From assembly GCF_009861505.1 (NCBI RefSeq), contig NZ_WTFT01000003.1:23384-87383 (forward strand): a DNA stretch of 64,000 bases. Direction: 5' to 3'. The notes beneath the pieces were generated by a model. That model saw nothing but the letters and a program-made list of their open reading frames with translations. It made no database searches and was not told where the DNA came from. Within the stretch, counting starts at the first letter, position 1; each line of letters opens with the position of its first letter. The translations under genes and the position numbers were made by a program. This document shows positions 1 through 7,674 of this stretch, piece after piece. The DNA comes from Pseudomonas izuensis (GTDB lineage Bacteria; Pseudomonadota; Gammaproteobacteria; Pseudomonadales; Pseudomonadaceae).

Positions 1-82
1 GCCTTTGTGTTTCCAGTGGGCTCGACGATTAACAAGTCCACTTTCACTGCCCTGGCTTAATCGCGAAACAGCCATTGCGTTG

Positions 83-448
83 TTACTGAGCGACCGGTCG
101 CTCCAGCACCAGCAGTTCTATGTTCTGCTGTTTCGCGCGGGTGATGGCTGCCTGCACCTCTGCCTGCCTGGCCTCGGCCTCGGCTTTTGAATTGAACGGC
201 CCCATCAGCACTCGGACCTTGCCATTCTCCCGGACGACATTGGTCATGAAATTGTGCTCGATCAACCAGCCACTGATGTCGCTGACTGCCTGGGATGATT
301 CACCCCGCACTTCCAGGTCCCATTGCGGCGCCGATGCCTGCGCAGGTACGGCGATCGTTGCCGGCTGCGGCTTTGGTGCGTCAGCGCGCTTGCCTTCACC
401 ACATCCCGCCAGCGCCAGTACCGCCATTACCAAGACCATTTTGCGCAC
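83..448 (-). CDS. Small lipoprotein with SPOR-like domain
   Basis: This encodes a 121-residue lipoprotein. The N-terminus is a lipoprotein signal peptide with lipobox L-A-G-C, so Cys16 should be lipidated, followed by a short Ala/Pro-rich linker. The C-terminal half resembles a SPOR peptidoglycan-binding fold: a VRVLMGPF strand followed by a helix rich in Ala, Glu and Gln. The chosen start is GTG at 448 because GAGGG lies eight bases upstream and it supplies the basic residues of the signal peptide; ATG at 439 is the alternative. It is divergent from rsmE. SPOR domains bind denuded septal glycan, but a division role here is inference. Confidence 0.7.
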   Translation of the reverse strand: MRKMVLVMAVLALAGCGEGKRADAPKPQPATIAVPAQASAPQWDLEVRGESSQAVSDISGWLIEHNFMTNVVRENGKVRVLMGPFNSKAEAEARQAEVQAAITRAKQQNIELLVLERPVAQ

Positions 449-698
449 AGCGTTGCCCTCTGAATGCTTAAAGCGAAGATTTTAACACTCATGTATACGT
501 CCCGAGTGCCGCAAAATGGGCTCAAAACAACGAGAATGATGGTTGCGGCCTCTGTATAGTTACGCCTTGGGAATTAATGCTGCATCTGCACGTCAGAAAG
601 AGGCACCCAAACCGTGAGACTTCGCACTAATCTATACATACCACCGACCTCTGCACTGTCCGAATCAGGTGCCCCATAAAGCAATCAAGGAGAAGACC

Positions 699-893
699 AT
701 GCTGATACTCACCCGCAAAGTCGGTGAAAGCATAAACATTGGCGATGACATTACGATCACCATTCTGGGCGTAAGCGGTCAGCAAGTCCGGATCGGCATC
801 AACGCCCCGAAAGACGTTGCGGTGCACCGCGAAGAGATCTATCAGCGCATTCAGGCTGGCCTGACCGCCCCGGACAAGCCACAAACTCCCTGA
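699..893 (+). CDS. rsmE: RsmE/CsrA-family RNA-binding translational regulator
   Basis: This 64-residue protein begins [17 protein letters not shown] and contains the CsrA landmarks: Arg6, the GxQVRIGI core strand and [12 protein letters not shown] with its RNA-contacting Arg. It binds GGA motifs in mRNA leaders and represses translation; Gac-controlled small RNAs titrate it. The start is ATG 699, with AAGGAG at 688-693; an in-frame upstream ATG at 669 has no good site. The sequence and length fit the RsmE paralogue of fluorescent pseudomonads better than the slightly shorter RsmA usually linked to lysC. The ribosome-binding site contains a GGA, consistent with the autorepression reported for this family. 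Confidence 0.9.
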   Translation: MLILTRKVGESINIGDDITITILGVSGQQVRIGINAPKDVAVHREEIYQRIQAGLTAPDKPQTP

Positions 894-980
894 ATTCTGA
901 TGCAGTCAGTAGCCAGCCCGTTCACCCCGGAATGACGGCTGGCTAAAGATTCAAGCGCCGATGCACCCGACTATCCCCGA

Positions 981-1436
981 CTAGCCAAACGTCACGCCGC
1001 GTGCCATGCCAGTGGCCGCGATCACCATCAGCAACAGCAGCAACGCCTCGACATGACTGATGCGCGCAAACAGCGTCGCGCGCCCGGTATCGATTGCCGC
1101 GCCACGCGCCAGCGCCACCCGCCACTTGATCAAGGTCACCATCGGCGTCACTTCAAGCAGCAGGATAAGAACGAAGAGCGTCATCTTGAGGTGGAACAAC
1201 GGCTGATGCAGGTAGTAATCCGTACCTTTCTCGTACCCGCCAAAGGCTCGCATCCCACCGGTAACCAGCAGAATGAGCGCAGAAATCCCCCACAGGTTAT
1301 CCGCGATCAACACGCTGCGAGCCTCCCCCGTGCCGACTGCCAGACGCCGAAAATTCGTACCGCGAACCAGAACTGCCCAGAACCCAAGCGCAAACGCCAA
1401 AAGATGCACTGCCGCAAGAAACCAGTGAGTCAGCAT
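981..1436 (-). CDS. DUF2214 family inner-membrane protein
   Basis: This 151-residue integral membrane protein has about four hydrophobic segments, near residues 5-23, 48-64, 86-104 and 128-147. The pattern matches the DUF2214 family of predicted membrane proteins, which has no established function. The start at 1436 is supported by AGGAG eight bases upstream; the frame stays open further 5' to 1505 without a better site. It is convergent with rsmE and divergent from the carbonic anhydrase gene. The 1437-1679 gap should hold both promoters, but I see no sharp motif there. I cannot assign a substrate or pathway. Confidence 0.7.
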   Translation of the reverse strand: MLTHWFLAAVHLLAFALGFWAVLVRGTNFRRLAVGTGEARSVLIADNLWGISALILLVTGGMRAFGGYEKGTDYYLHQPLFHLKMTLFVLILLLEVTPMVTLIKWRVALARGAAIDTGRATLFARISHVEALLLLLMVIAATGMARGVTFG

Positions 1437-1679
1437 CGAGAAACTCCTGTCAGGACGTCGTTGAATCAACCTGTCAGTAGTAGCCCATGTCTCATGGGTT
1501 TGCACCCGCCTCGCACTTTGCTGCTCACGGGTTTGCGCTCCGTCGACGTGCTCCCGGAGGCTGCGGAAAACATAACGTTGCAGACCGGCTAGACTTCAAC
1601 ACTCCAGTGCCTCAGGGCCCTGCAGACACTACCCCCAACAGCTGTCATTCCCACCGAATTGAACTGAGTACACGACATC

Positions 1680-2432
1680 ATGTGTGAATCATGCGATTCA
1701 AACTCTGCTTCAAAAATGAATGATCGTCGCCATTTTCTTCGGGTTGCCGGGCTAGGAGCCGGAGCCCTGCTACTTGCCGGTATCCTGCCCGACCGGGTCC
1801 TTCAGGCAGCAGAAAAAACCTCAGCGGCGCCAAAACCTAAAAACGTGATCAACCCGGATGAAGCCCTGAAACGGCTGATGAAGGGAAATGAGCGATATAT
1901 CAGTGGCAACTCCAAGAAACACGACTTCAAGAGCGAACGTGAAGCGTTGGTCTCCGGCCAGAATCCGTTCGTGGCAGTACTGAGTTGCTCCGACTCCCGT
2001 ATCGCACCCGAGTATGCTTTCGATACCGCACGAGGTGATCTATTCGCCATACGCGTCGCCGGTAACTTCGTCACAGATGAAGGTCTGGCCAGTCTTGAAT
2101 ACGGCGTTGCCGTGCTGGGTGCGCCACTCATCCTGGTATTGGGGCATGAGAGTTGCGGCGCCATCGAGGCCGGTATAAAAGCCGTAAAAGAGCACACCGT
2201 GTTCCCTGGGCAAATCCCGAAACTGACTGACGCACTCAAACCCTCTATCGAGACAGTCATCAACCAGCCCGGAGACCTGGTGGAAAACGCAACCGTGCAG
2301 AATGTCAAAGACACGGTCGACCGCCTCAAGAAGGCCACGCCTCTGCTGACCGACGCGCTCAGTAACGGCAAACTGAAAATAGTCGGGGGCATCTATCGAC
2401 TGGCGACCGGTAAAGTCGAGCTGATTGCCTGA
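1680..2432 (+). CDS. Tat-exported beta-class carbonic anhydrase
   Basis: This 250-residue protein interconverts CO2 and bicarbonate. The beta-class zinc site is intact: a CSDSR motif (Cys, Asp/Arg dyad) and HESCGA (His and second Cys). The N-terminus carries a twin-arginine signal, DRRHFLRVAGLGAG, ending near an alanine-rich cleavage region, so the enzyme should be folded with zinc in the cytoplasm and exported to the periplasm. The start is uncertain: ATG 1680 adds a Cys-containing leader before the Tat motif, and ATG 1716 begins immediately before it; neither has a strong ribosome-binding site. A terminator follows. Other bacterial beta-carbonic anhydrases are usually cytoplasmic. Confidence 0.85.
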   Translation: MCESCDSNSASKMNDRRHFLRVAGLGAGALLLAGILPDRVLQAAEKTSAAPKPKNVINPDEALKRLMKGNERYISGNSKKHDFKSEREALVSGQNPFVAVLSCSDSRIAPEYAFDTARGDLFAIRVAGNFVTDEGLASLEYGVAVLGAPLILVLGHESCGAIEAGIKAVKEHTVFPGQIPKLTDALKPSIETVINQPGDLVENATVQNVKDTVDRLKKATPLLTDALSNGKLKIVGGIYRLATGKVELIA

Positions 2433-2467
2433 CTCGACACAGCATCGGTGAGGCGTATCAGATGTGA

Positions 2468-2493
2468 AGAGCCCAGCGCGATGGCTGGGCTCT
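2468..2493. terminator. Bidirectional hairpin terminator
   Basis: A ten-base-pair stem AGAGCCCAGC / GCTGGGCTCT with a six-base loop lies between the convergent carbonic anhydrase gene and the small ORF ending at 2496. A T-rich stretch follows on the plus side. Confidence 0.75.
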
Positions 2494-2495
2494 GG

Positions 2496-2690
2496 TTATT
2501 TTCTGTTTTCCATCATTTTGTCAGCGAGGGCTTTGGCCCTCTCGATCAACAGGTTCTGCCTGTCTTCGTGAGTAGCGCCGCCGACAACCGGTGCTGTCAG
2601 ATTGCTTTCGGCAATCAACGCCGCGCAGAAGTATTGATCCCAGACGGTTTTAGATTCGGATGACTGCGTGTTCATTTGGTCGGAGATCAT
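2496..2690 (-). CDS. Conserved small hypothetical protein (64 aa)
   Basis: This small soluble ORF has no signal peptide or membrane segment. It is supported by AAGGAG nine bases upstream of ATG 2690 and by clean termination at the shared hairpin. The composition is mixed hydrophilic with a helical C-terminus (ERAKALADKMMENRK). I do not recognise a domain. It resembles the short hypothetical proteins often annotated in Pseudomonas, but I cannot name one. Confidence 0.5.
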   Translation of the reverse strand: MISDQMNTQSSESKTVWDQYFCAALIAESNLTAPVVGGATHEDRQNLLIERAKALADKMMENRK

Positions 2691-3270
2691 GTTCGACTCC
2701 TTTAGATGAGGTAGTACTGCCCATTCTACGCCTGAATGGCGGTGTGACTGTGGCGGCTTGACCTGCCAGGACAGTGACTGGTGTATCGGGTTACAAAATC
2801 CACTTCAGAAGAACATGAGACGCGATCCACGACGATGACTTGACCACCATCCATTGAAGCAGAAGGCAAATGGACAAATAAGTCGCATAGAACTTGATCA
2901 TCCCTCGCCTCCCCATATTGGTCTCCCGCACAAAAGCCAGCGAAGCACTTGGTCACGTGTTCAGGTTGGATGCCATTCGGTGCGATCAGTTCAATATCAA
3001 AACGAATTGGTTTTCATTCGACCAGGCTTCGCCAAAACAATAATGATTTTCAGGTTTAGTCAGCGCCCGGGACGCCTTGGTTATGAGGGAGGCAGCGAAC
3101 CCGCGAATTGGCGCACAACACGGTGGAGTTGAAAAATATTGAGTAGGTTGTCGCATTCGCTTCAAGGGGATGAGCCGGGCTTGGCAAATGCTTTGCCAAA
3201 CACCAGACAACAAAAAAGGGCCCACCTTTCGGTGAGCCCTTCTAGACCGCCCAGCAGAGCGGATTTTGTT
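2691..3270. other. 580-bp intergenic stretch, lower GC, no convincing gene
   Basis: This stretch between the small ORF and tRNA-Val(GAC) holds no gene I can support. The minus strand has an open frame from about 3030 to 2726 that reads plausibly but lacks a good start (see findings). A perfect hairpin TTGGCAAA-TGC-TTTGCCAA lies at 3181-3199, followed by a motif shared with the 38.35-kb tRNA trailer and then the tRNA terminator. Confidence 0.4.
3213..3245 (-). terminator. Terminator downstream of tRNA-Val(GAC)
   Basis: On the minus strand a GGGCTCACC / GGTGGGCCC stem with a GAAA loop is followed by a T tract. It lies about 25 bases past the 3' end of the tRNA. Confidence 0.75.
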
Positions 3271-3347
3271 TGGTAGGCGCGATTGGACTCGAACCAACGA
3301 CCCCCACCATGTCAAGGTGGTGCTCTAACCAACTGAGCTACGTGCCT
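3271..3347 (-). tRNA. tRNA-Val (anticodon GAC)
   Basis: This is a 77-nt cloverleaf with encoded CCA. The anticodon stem-loop carries GAC and the T loop is GGTTCGAGTCC. The acceptor stem, AGGCACG against CGCGCCT, has one A-C mismatch at pair 5-68. A terminator follows. Confidence 0.93.
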
Positions 3348-3530
3348 GCTGTGAGGCGGCATTCTACGGAATTCCGGAGGGGTGTCAACACCTTTTTTCG
3401 AGCTAACCCTATGAATATGCAAAATATTTAATTTTTCGGCTGCAAAGAAGATTTTCCGGTGGCTGGCGGTGGTTTTTTAACTCGGGTAGGATCGACACAC
3501 TCGTAAAATATATTAAACAGAGGCAGCAGG

Positions 3531-4814
3531 ATGGCGAACACCCCCTACCCAGAGTCCTACTACGCCGCATCGGCCAATGCGGTGCCGCCGCGCCCGGCTC
3601 TGCAGGATGATGTTGAGACTGATGTCTGTGTGATCGGCGCCGGTTACACCGGACTGTCAGCGGCGCTGTTCCTGCTGGAGAGTGGTTTCCGGGTGACGGT
3701 GCTGGAAGCGGCCAAGGTGGGTTTCGGCGCGTCGGGACGTAACGGCGGCCAGATCGTGAACAGCTACAGCCGCGATATTGATGTGATCGAGCGCAGTGTC
3801 GGCCCCAAACAGGCTCAGTTGCTGGGGCAAATGGCGTTCGAGGGCGGGCGGATCATTCGTGAGCGGGTCGCCAGGTACAACATCCAGTGCGACTTGAAGG
3901 ACGGTGGCGTGTTCGCCGCCATCACCCCTAAACAGATGGGCCACCTGGAGTCCCAGAAGCGTCTGTGGGAGCGCTTCGGTCACACGCAACTCGAACTGAT
4001 GGACCAGCGACGCATCCGTGAAGTGGTGGCCTGCGATCAATACGTCGGCGGCATGCTAGACATGAGTGGCGGGCATATCCACCCGCTCAATCTGGCGCTG
4101 GGCGAGGCGGCTGCCGTGGAGTCGCTGGGTGGCACCCTTTACGAGCAATCACCGGCAGTGCGCATCGAGCGTGGCGCGAATCCTGTGGTGCATACGCCAC
4201 AAGGTAAGGTCCGGGCAAAATTTATCATCGTGGCGGGCAACGCCTATCTGGGCAATCTGGTGCCGGAACTGGCCGCCAAATCGATGCCCTGCGGTACTCA
4301 GGTGATCACCACGGAGCCCTTGGGCGATGCATTGGCGAAAAGCCTGTTGCCACAGGACTACTGCGTCGAGGACTGCAACTACCTGCTCGACTACTACCGC
4401 CTGAGTGGTGACAAGCGCCTGATTTTCGGCGGCGGCGTGGTGTATGGCGCGCGAGATCCGGCGAACATCGAGGCAATCATTCGGCCGAAGATGCTCAAGG
4501 CCTTCCCGCAACTTAAAGATGTGAAGATCGACTACGCCTGGACCGGCAATTTCCTGCTGACCCTGTCGCGCCTGCCGCAGGTCGGACGCCTGGGCGACAA
4601 TATCTATTATTCCCAGGGTTGCAGCGGCCACGGCGTGACCTACACGCACCTGGCAGGCAAGGTTCTGGCTGAAGCGCTACGTGGCCAGGCCGAGCGTTTC
4701 GACGCGTTTGCAGACCTGCCGCACTACCCCTTCCCCGGCGGCCAATTGCTGCGCACACCGTTTGCGGCATTGGGCGCCTGGTATTACGGATTGCGGGACA
4801 AGTTCGGCTATTGA
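3531..4814 (+). CDS. FAD-dependent amine oxidoreductase, PuuB-like (gamma-glutamylputrescine oxidase family)
   Basis: This 427-residue DAO-family flavoprotein has a dinucleotide-binding motif VIGAGYTGLSAA near residue 35, a GASGRNGGQ segment after the first fold, and a C-terminal YYSQGCSGHGVTYTHLAGK that closes the FAD site. This layout is typical of PuuB and related glycine/D-amino acid oxidases, which oxidise gamma-glutamylputrescine or similar amines to an aldehyde and H2O2. Residue-level substrate assignment is not possible. It stands alone on the plus strand with no neighbouring puu genes, so pathway membership is inferred. A REPIN follows directly. Confidence 0.78.
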   Translation: MANTPYPESYYAASANAVPPRPALQDDVETDVCVIGAGYTGLSAALFLLESGFRVTVLEAAKVGFGASGRNGGQIVNSYSRDIDVIERSVGPKQAQLLGQMAFEGGRIIRERVARYNIQCDLKDGGVFAAITPKQMGHLESQKRLWERFGHTQLELMDQRRIREVVACDQYVGGMLDMSGGHIHPLNLALGEAAAVESLGGTLYEQSPAVRIERGANPVVHTPQGKVRAKFIIVAGNAYLGNLVPELAAKSMPCGTQVITTEPLGDALAKSLLPQDYCVEDCNYLLDYYRLSGDKRLIFGGGVVYGARDPANIEAIIRPKMLKAFPQLKDVKIDYAWTGNFLLTLSRLPQVGRLGDNIYYSQGCSGHGVTYTHLAGKVLAEALRGQAERFDAFADLPHYPFPGGQLLRTPFAALGAWYYGLRDKFGY

Positions 4815-4828
4815 GCAACACACAAACC

Positions 4829-4916
4829 TTTGTGGGAGCGGGCCGCCGGCAAAGGCGTCCGCATTGGCGGTGCAAGGCTCGAGGTCGCCTTCGCTGGCAA
4901 GCCAGCTCCTACAAAG
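4829..4916. repeat. REPIN (TGCCAGCGAAG subtype, variant left arm)
   Basis: Two inverted REP arms, starting TTTGTGGGAGCGGGCC and ending GGCAAGCCAGCTCCTACAAAG, occupy the convergent gap between the puuB-like gene and xdhC. Confidence 0.8.
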
Positions 4917-4923
4917 ATTGGAG

Positions 4924-5895
4924 TTAGAGCCGATCCCGCGCGATGCCGGTGCGAATTCGCAGGATATCGGCCAGTACCGCCAAGGCAATTTCCGCCGGTG
5001 TCTTACTGCCCAGGTTCAAACCGATTGGCGCATGGATCCGCGCCAGTTCGACATCCCCCAGTCCACCAATTCGCCGCAAGCGCTCGAAACGCTTTTGCGA
5101 AGTCTGCATGGAGCCCATCACACCGATGTAAAACGCCTCGGTGCGCACCGCTTCCATCATTGCCAGGTCATCGATGCGCGGGTCGTGGGTCAGGGCGACC
5201 ACTGCCGTATCGCTGTGGCAGCCACCGTCGGCGATGAACACCGACGGCAGTTGACGGCGGATCTCCACGTTGTCCAGCACTACGCCTTGCAGCACCTCGT
5301 CACGCGGATCACACAGAATCACCTCGAAGCCCAGGCCCACGGCAAATTCCGCACAAGCCTGCGCCACGCTGGAGTACCCGGCCAACAGCAAACGCTGAGC
5401 CGCGCCGATGCGCAGTCGAACCCGGTCGATCTCGCGCTCGACGCGCACGCCCTGTTCGCGATCGTCGAACAGACTGCGTGCGCCGCTAACCAGGTCGACT
5501 TCGCGGATCAACCGACGCCGCCCCAACAGTGCCGACTCCAGCTCGCGCAAATGCGACTGCACGTCGCAATCAGGCTCAAGCTTCTCGACCAACACATCCA
5601 GTACGCCGCCGCAGGGAAGGCTGACCCGCGAGCGCGGGTCATCGCCTTCGCCGTAGCGCACGACGCTGACCGCTTGCTCGAATGCACCTTCGGCGACGCG
5701 TTCGAGAAAGTCTTCCTCGACACAGCCGCCGGACAGCGAACCGATCCACTGTCCGTCGGCACTCACCGCCAGCAACGAACCCGGCGCACGGGGTGCCGAG
5801 CCGTAGGTGGCGAGGACCGTACACAGCCAGACGCGCTGTCCGCCCGCCGACCACTCCAACGCCCGGCGCACCACTTGCAGATCCAGATGCTGCAT
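4924..5895 (-). CDS. xdhC: XdhC/CoxI-family molybdenum cofactor maturation factor
   Basis: This 323-residue protein has the two XdhC domains: an N-terminal part with GSLSGGCVEEDF and the conserved LPCGG Cys motif near residues 105-110, and a C-terminal Rossmann-like part. XdhC proteins bind Moco, promote its sulfuration and load it into xanthine dehydrogenase-family enzymes in the cytoplasm. It is the last gene of the operon that begins at 10498. The start at 5895 is one base from the cytochrome stop, indicating translational coupling. Its substrate should be the molybdopterin subunit encoded at 7667-10498, which must receive cofactor before Tat export. Confidence 0.85.
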   Translation of the reverse strand: MQHLDLQVVRRALEWSAGGQRVWLCTVLATYGSAPRAPGSLLAVSADGQWIGSLSGGCVEEDFLERVAEGAFEQAVSVVRYGEGDDPRSRVSLPCGGVLDVLVEKLEPDCDVQSHLRELESALLGRRRLIREVDLVSGARSLFDDREQGVRVEREIDRVRLRIGAAQRLLLAGYSSVAQACAEFAVGLGFEVILCDPRDEVLQGVVLDNVEIRRQLPSVFIADGGCHSDTAVVALTHDPRIDDLAMMEAVRTEAFYIGVMGSMQTSQKRFERLRRIGGLGDVELARIHAPIGLNLGSKTPAEIALAVLADILRIRTGIARDRL

Positions 5896-5896
5896 G

Positions 5897-7132
5897 TCAG
5901 TGCGCCTTGTGCTCGAGCGGCGGCGCATCCGCACGCAGCGTCTGCACCTCGTTCACCGCCAGATCACCCGCCTGACCGCCCCACCCTTGACGCAGGTAGT
6001 TCAACAAATCAGTCAGCTGCTCGTGGCTGAGTTTTGCGGCGAAGCCCGGCATCGGCTGCATGTGTTCGAACCCGGCAAATTTCTGCTCGCCGATACCATC
6101 GTCGATCACCCGCACCAGGTTGCGCGGATCCTCCAGGCGCAGCGTGGTGTTGCCGCGCATGGCCACGGCAATGTGCGGTTTGCCTTCGCCACCGACCGCA
6201 TGGCAACCGGCACAGACATTCAAATATTCCTGACGGCCGCGCTGGGCGCTTGCGCTGAGCTTATCCAACGGTACGTCCGTCAGCACTTTCGCCGCCGGTG
6301 GCTGATCACCGAGCAGGAAGGTCGCCATAGCCGCCAGATCAGGATCATTCAGGCCCTGGGTGCTGTTGTGGAATACCGGGAACATCTCGTTGAACATCGT
6401 GCCTTGGGCGCTCATGCCGTGCTTGAGGAACGAGCTCAGGTCCTGATGATTCCAGCCGCGAGCCGCCAGGTCAGTGGCCAGCAAGCTCGGCGCCAGATAA
6501 CCGTTGAGCAGGCCGCCCGTCATGCGCTTGTCTTGCTGCATCGCCCCCGGCAGCCCCCGTGGCGTGTGGCATTCGCCGCAGTGGCCAAGCACGTCGACCA
6601 TGTATTGGCCACGCTTCCAGGCTTCGCTTTTGCCTTCGGTCGGCGCCAGCTTCACGTCTTTACCGTAGAGCATGTTCCAGCCCATCAGGCCCATGCGCAC
6701 ATTGAACGGAAAGCTCAGGCTGGTCACCGGCGCGGCACGTTCGATCGGCTCGATGGTTTTCAGGTAGGCGTGAATCGCGTCGGAGTCTTCACGGGGCATC
6801 AGGTGATACGAGGTGTACGGCATCGCCGGATACAGGTTGGCACCATCACGGCGCTTACCTTCGGTCAGCGCGGCGAAGAACTCGTCATCGTTATACAAAC
6901 CGATGCCATGCTCTTTGCTCGGGGTGATGTTGGTGCCGTAGATCGTGCCGAACGGCGAGACAATCGGCAGACCGCCCGCAAACGGCGCGCCGCCCGGTGC
7001 GGTGTGGCAGGCCATGCAATCGGCGGCACGGGCGAGGTATTCGCCGCGTTTGACCTGATCATCCGCCTGCGCCAGCAACACAGGCGCAGCCAGGCCGACC
7101 GCCAATGCAAGGCGGGTCAGTAGATGCTTCAT
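5897..7132 (-). CDS. Triheme c-type cytochrome, electron acceptor subunit
   Basis: This 411-residue protein has a Sec signal peptide ending near AQA and three CxxCH haem sites: CMACH near residue 39, CGECH near 187 and CAGCH near 317. Distal Met ligands are plausible in LPxMPYTSY-like segments. The pattern matches the membrane-associated cytochrome c subunits of periplasmic alcohol, aldehyde and gluconate dehydrogenases. In this operon it most likely carries electrons from the 2Fe-2S subunit to the respiratory chain. The start at 7132 gives the signal peptide and lies two bases from the upstream stop. The longer open frame 5' of it is an overlap with the iron-sulfur gene. Confidence 0.86.
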   Translation of the reverse strand: MKHLLTRLALAVGLAAPVLLAQADDQVKRGEYLARAADCMACHTAPGGAPFAGGLPIVSPFGTIYGTNITPSKEHGIGLYNDDEFFAALTEGKRRDGANLYPAMPYTSYHLMPREDSDAIHAYLKTIEPIERAAPVTSLSFPFNVRMGLMGWNMLYGKDVKLAPTEGKSEAWKRGQYMVDVLGHCGECHTPRGLPGAMQQDKRMTGGLLNGYLAPSLLATDLAARGWNHQDLSSFLKHGMSAQGTMFNEMFPVFHNSTQGLNDPDLAAMATFLLGDQPPAAKVLTDVPLDKLSASAQRGRQEYLNVCAGCHAVGGEGKPHIAVAMRGNTTLRLEDPRNLVRVIDDGIGEQKFAGFEHMQPMPGFAAKLSHEQLTDLLNYLRQGWGGQAGDLAVNEVQTLRADAPPLEHKAH

Positions 7133-7134
7133 GC

Positions 7135-7674
7135 TCAACCCTCCTTGACCAGGCCGAGATCCGTCAGCACGTTGCGCGTGGCGCTGTAGTAGCGCACGTA
7201 CCCGGTGCAGCGGCAGATGTGATGACCGAGGCTGTCCTCGATGACTTTTTCCAGCTGGCTTTTGACGATCGGCTGACGCTGCAGCTTTTCCACCAGCACC
7301 GTCGCGGCGTTGACGAATCCTGGCGCGCAGTAGCTGCACTGGAAGGCGAATTCGTCGACGAAGCGCTGCTGGATCGGGTTCAGTTCGGTGACCTTGCCCT
7401 GCTCGTCGCGGGTCGCGTGGCCTTCGATGGTCCGCACCTTCTTGCCTTCAAAATAGTGCGCGCCGGTGATGCAGGTGCGCACTTCTTCGCTGGTGCCATC
7501 CGGGTTATCGACGATCACCACACAGGCGTGGCAGATACCCTGGCCGCAACCCAGGCGCGAGCCGGTGAGGTTCTTGTATTCGTGCAGGTAATCGATCATC
7601 GGCAGGTCATCAGGGATGTCCACCGGGCCGACGGATTGACCGTTGAGGGTCAGTTGAAGCGGACGGTTAGCCAT
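7135..7674 (-). CDS. 2Fe-2S subunit of a xanthine dehydrogenase-family oxidoreductase (IorA-like)
   Basis: This 179-residue iron-sulfur protein has a plant-ferredoxin-type N-terminus with the LGCGQGICHACVV cluster and a fourth Cys in RTCITG. A helical C-terminal domain carries a second cluster with QCSYCAPGF and CRCTG. These are the two-cluster features of IorA, NdhS and CoxS subunits. There is no signal peptide, so it probably leaves the cytoplasm bound to the Tat-signal large subunit. It starts inside the end of that gene with an eight-base ATGGCTAA overlap. An odd point is a longer-than-usual insertion (residues 50-80) between the first-cluster Cys residues. Confidence 0.88.
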   Translation of the reverse strand: MANRPLQLTLNGQSVGPVDIPDDLPMIDYLHEYKNLTGSRLGCGQGICHACVVIVDNPDGTSEEVRTCITGAHYFEGKKVRTIEGHATRDEQGKVTELNPIQQRFVDEFAFQCSYCAPGFVNAATVLVEKLQRQPIVKSQLEKVIEDSLGHHICRCTGYVRYYSATRNVLTDLGLVKEG

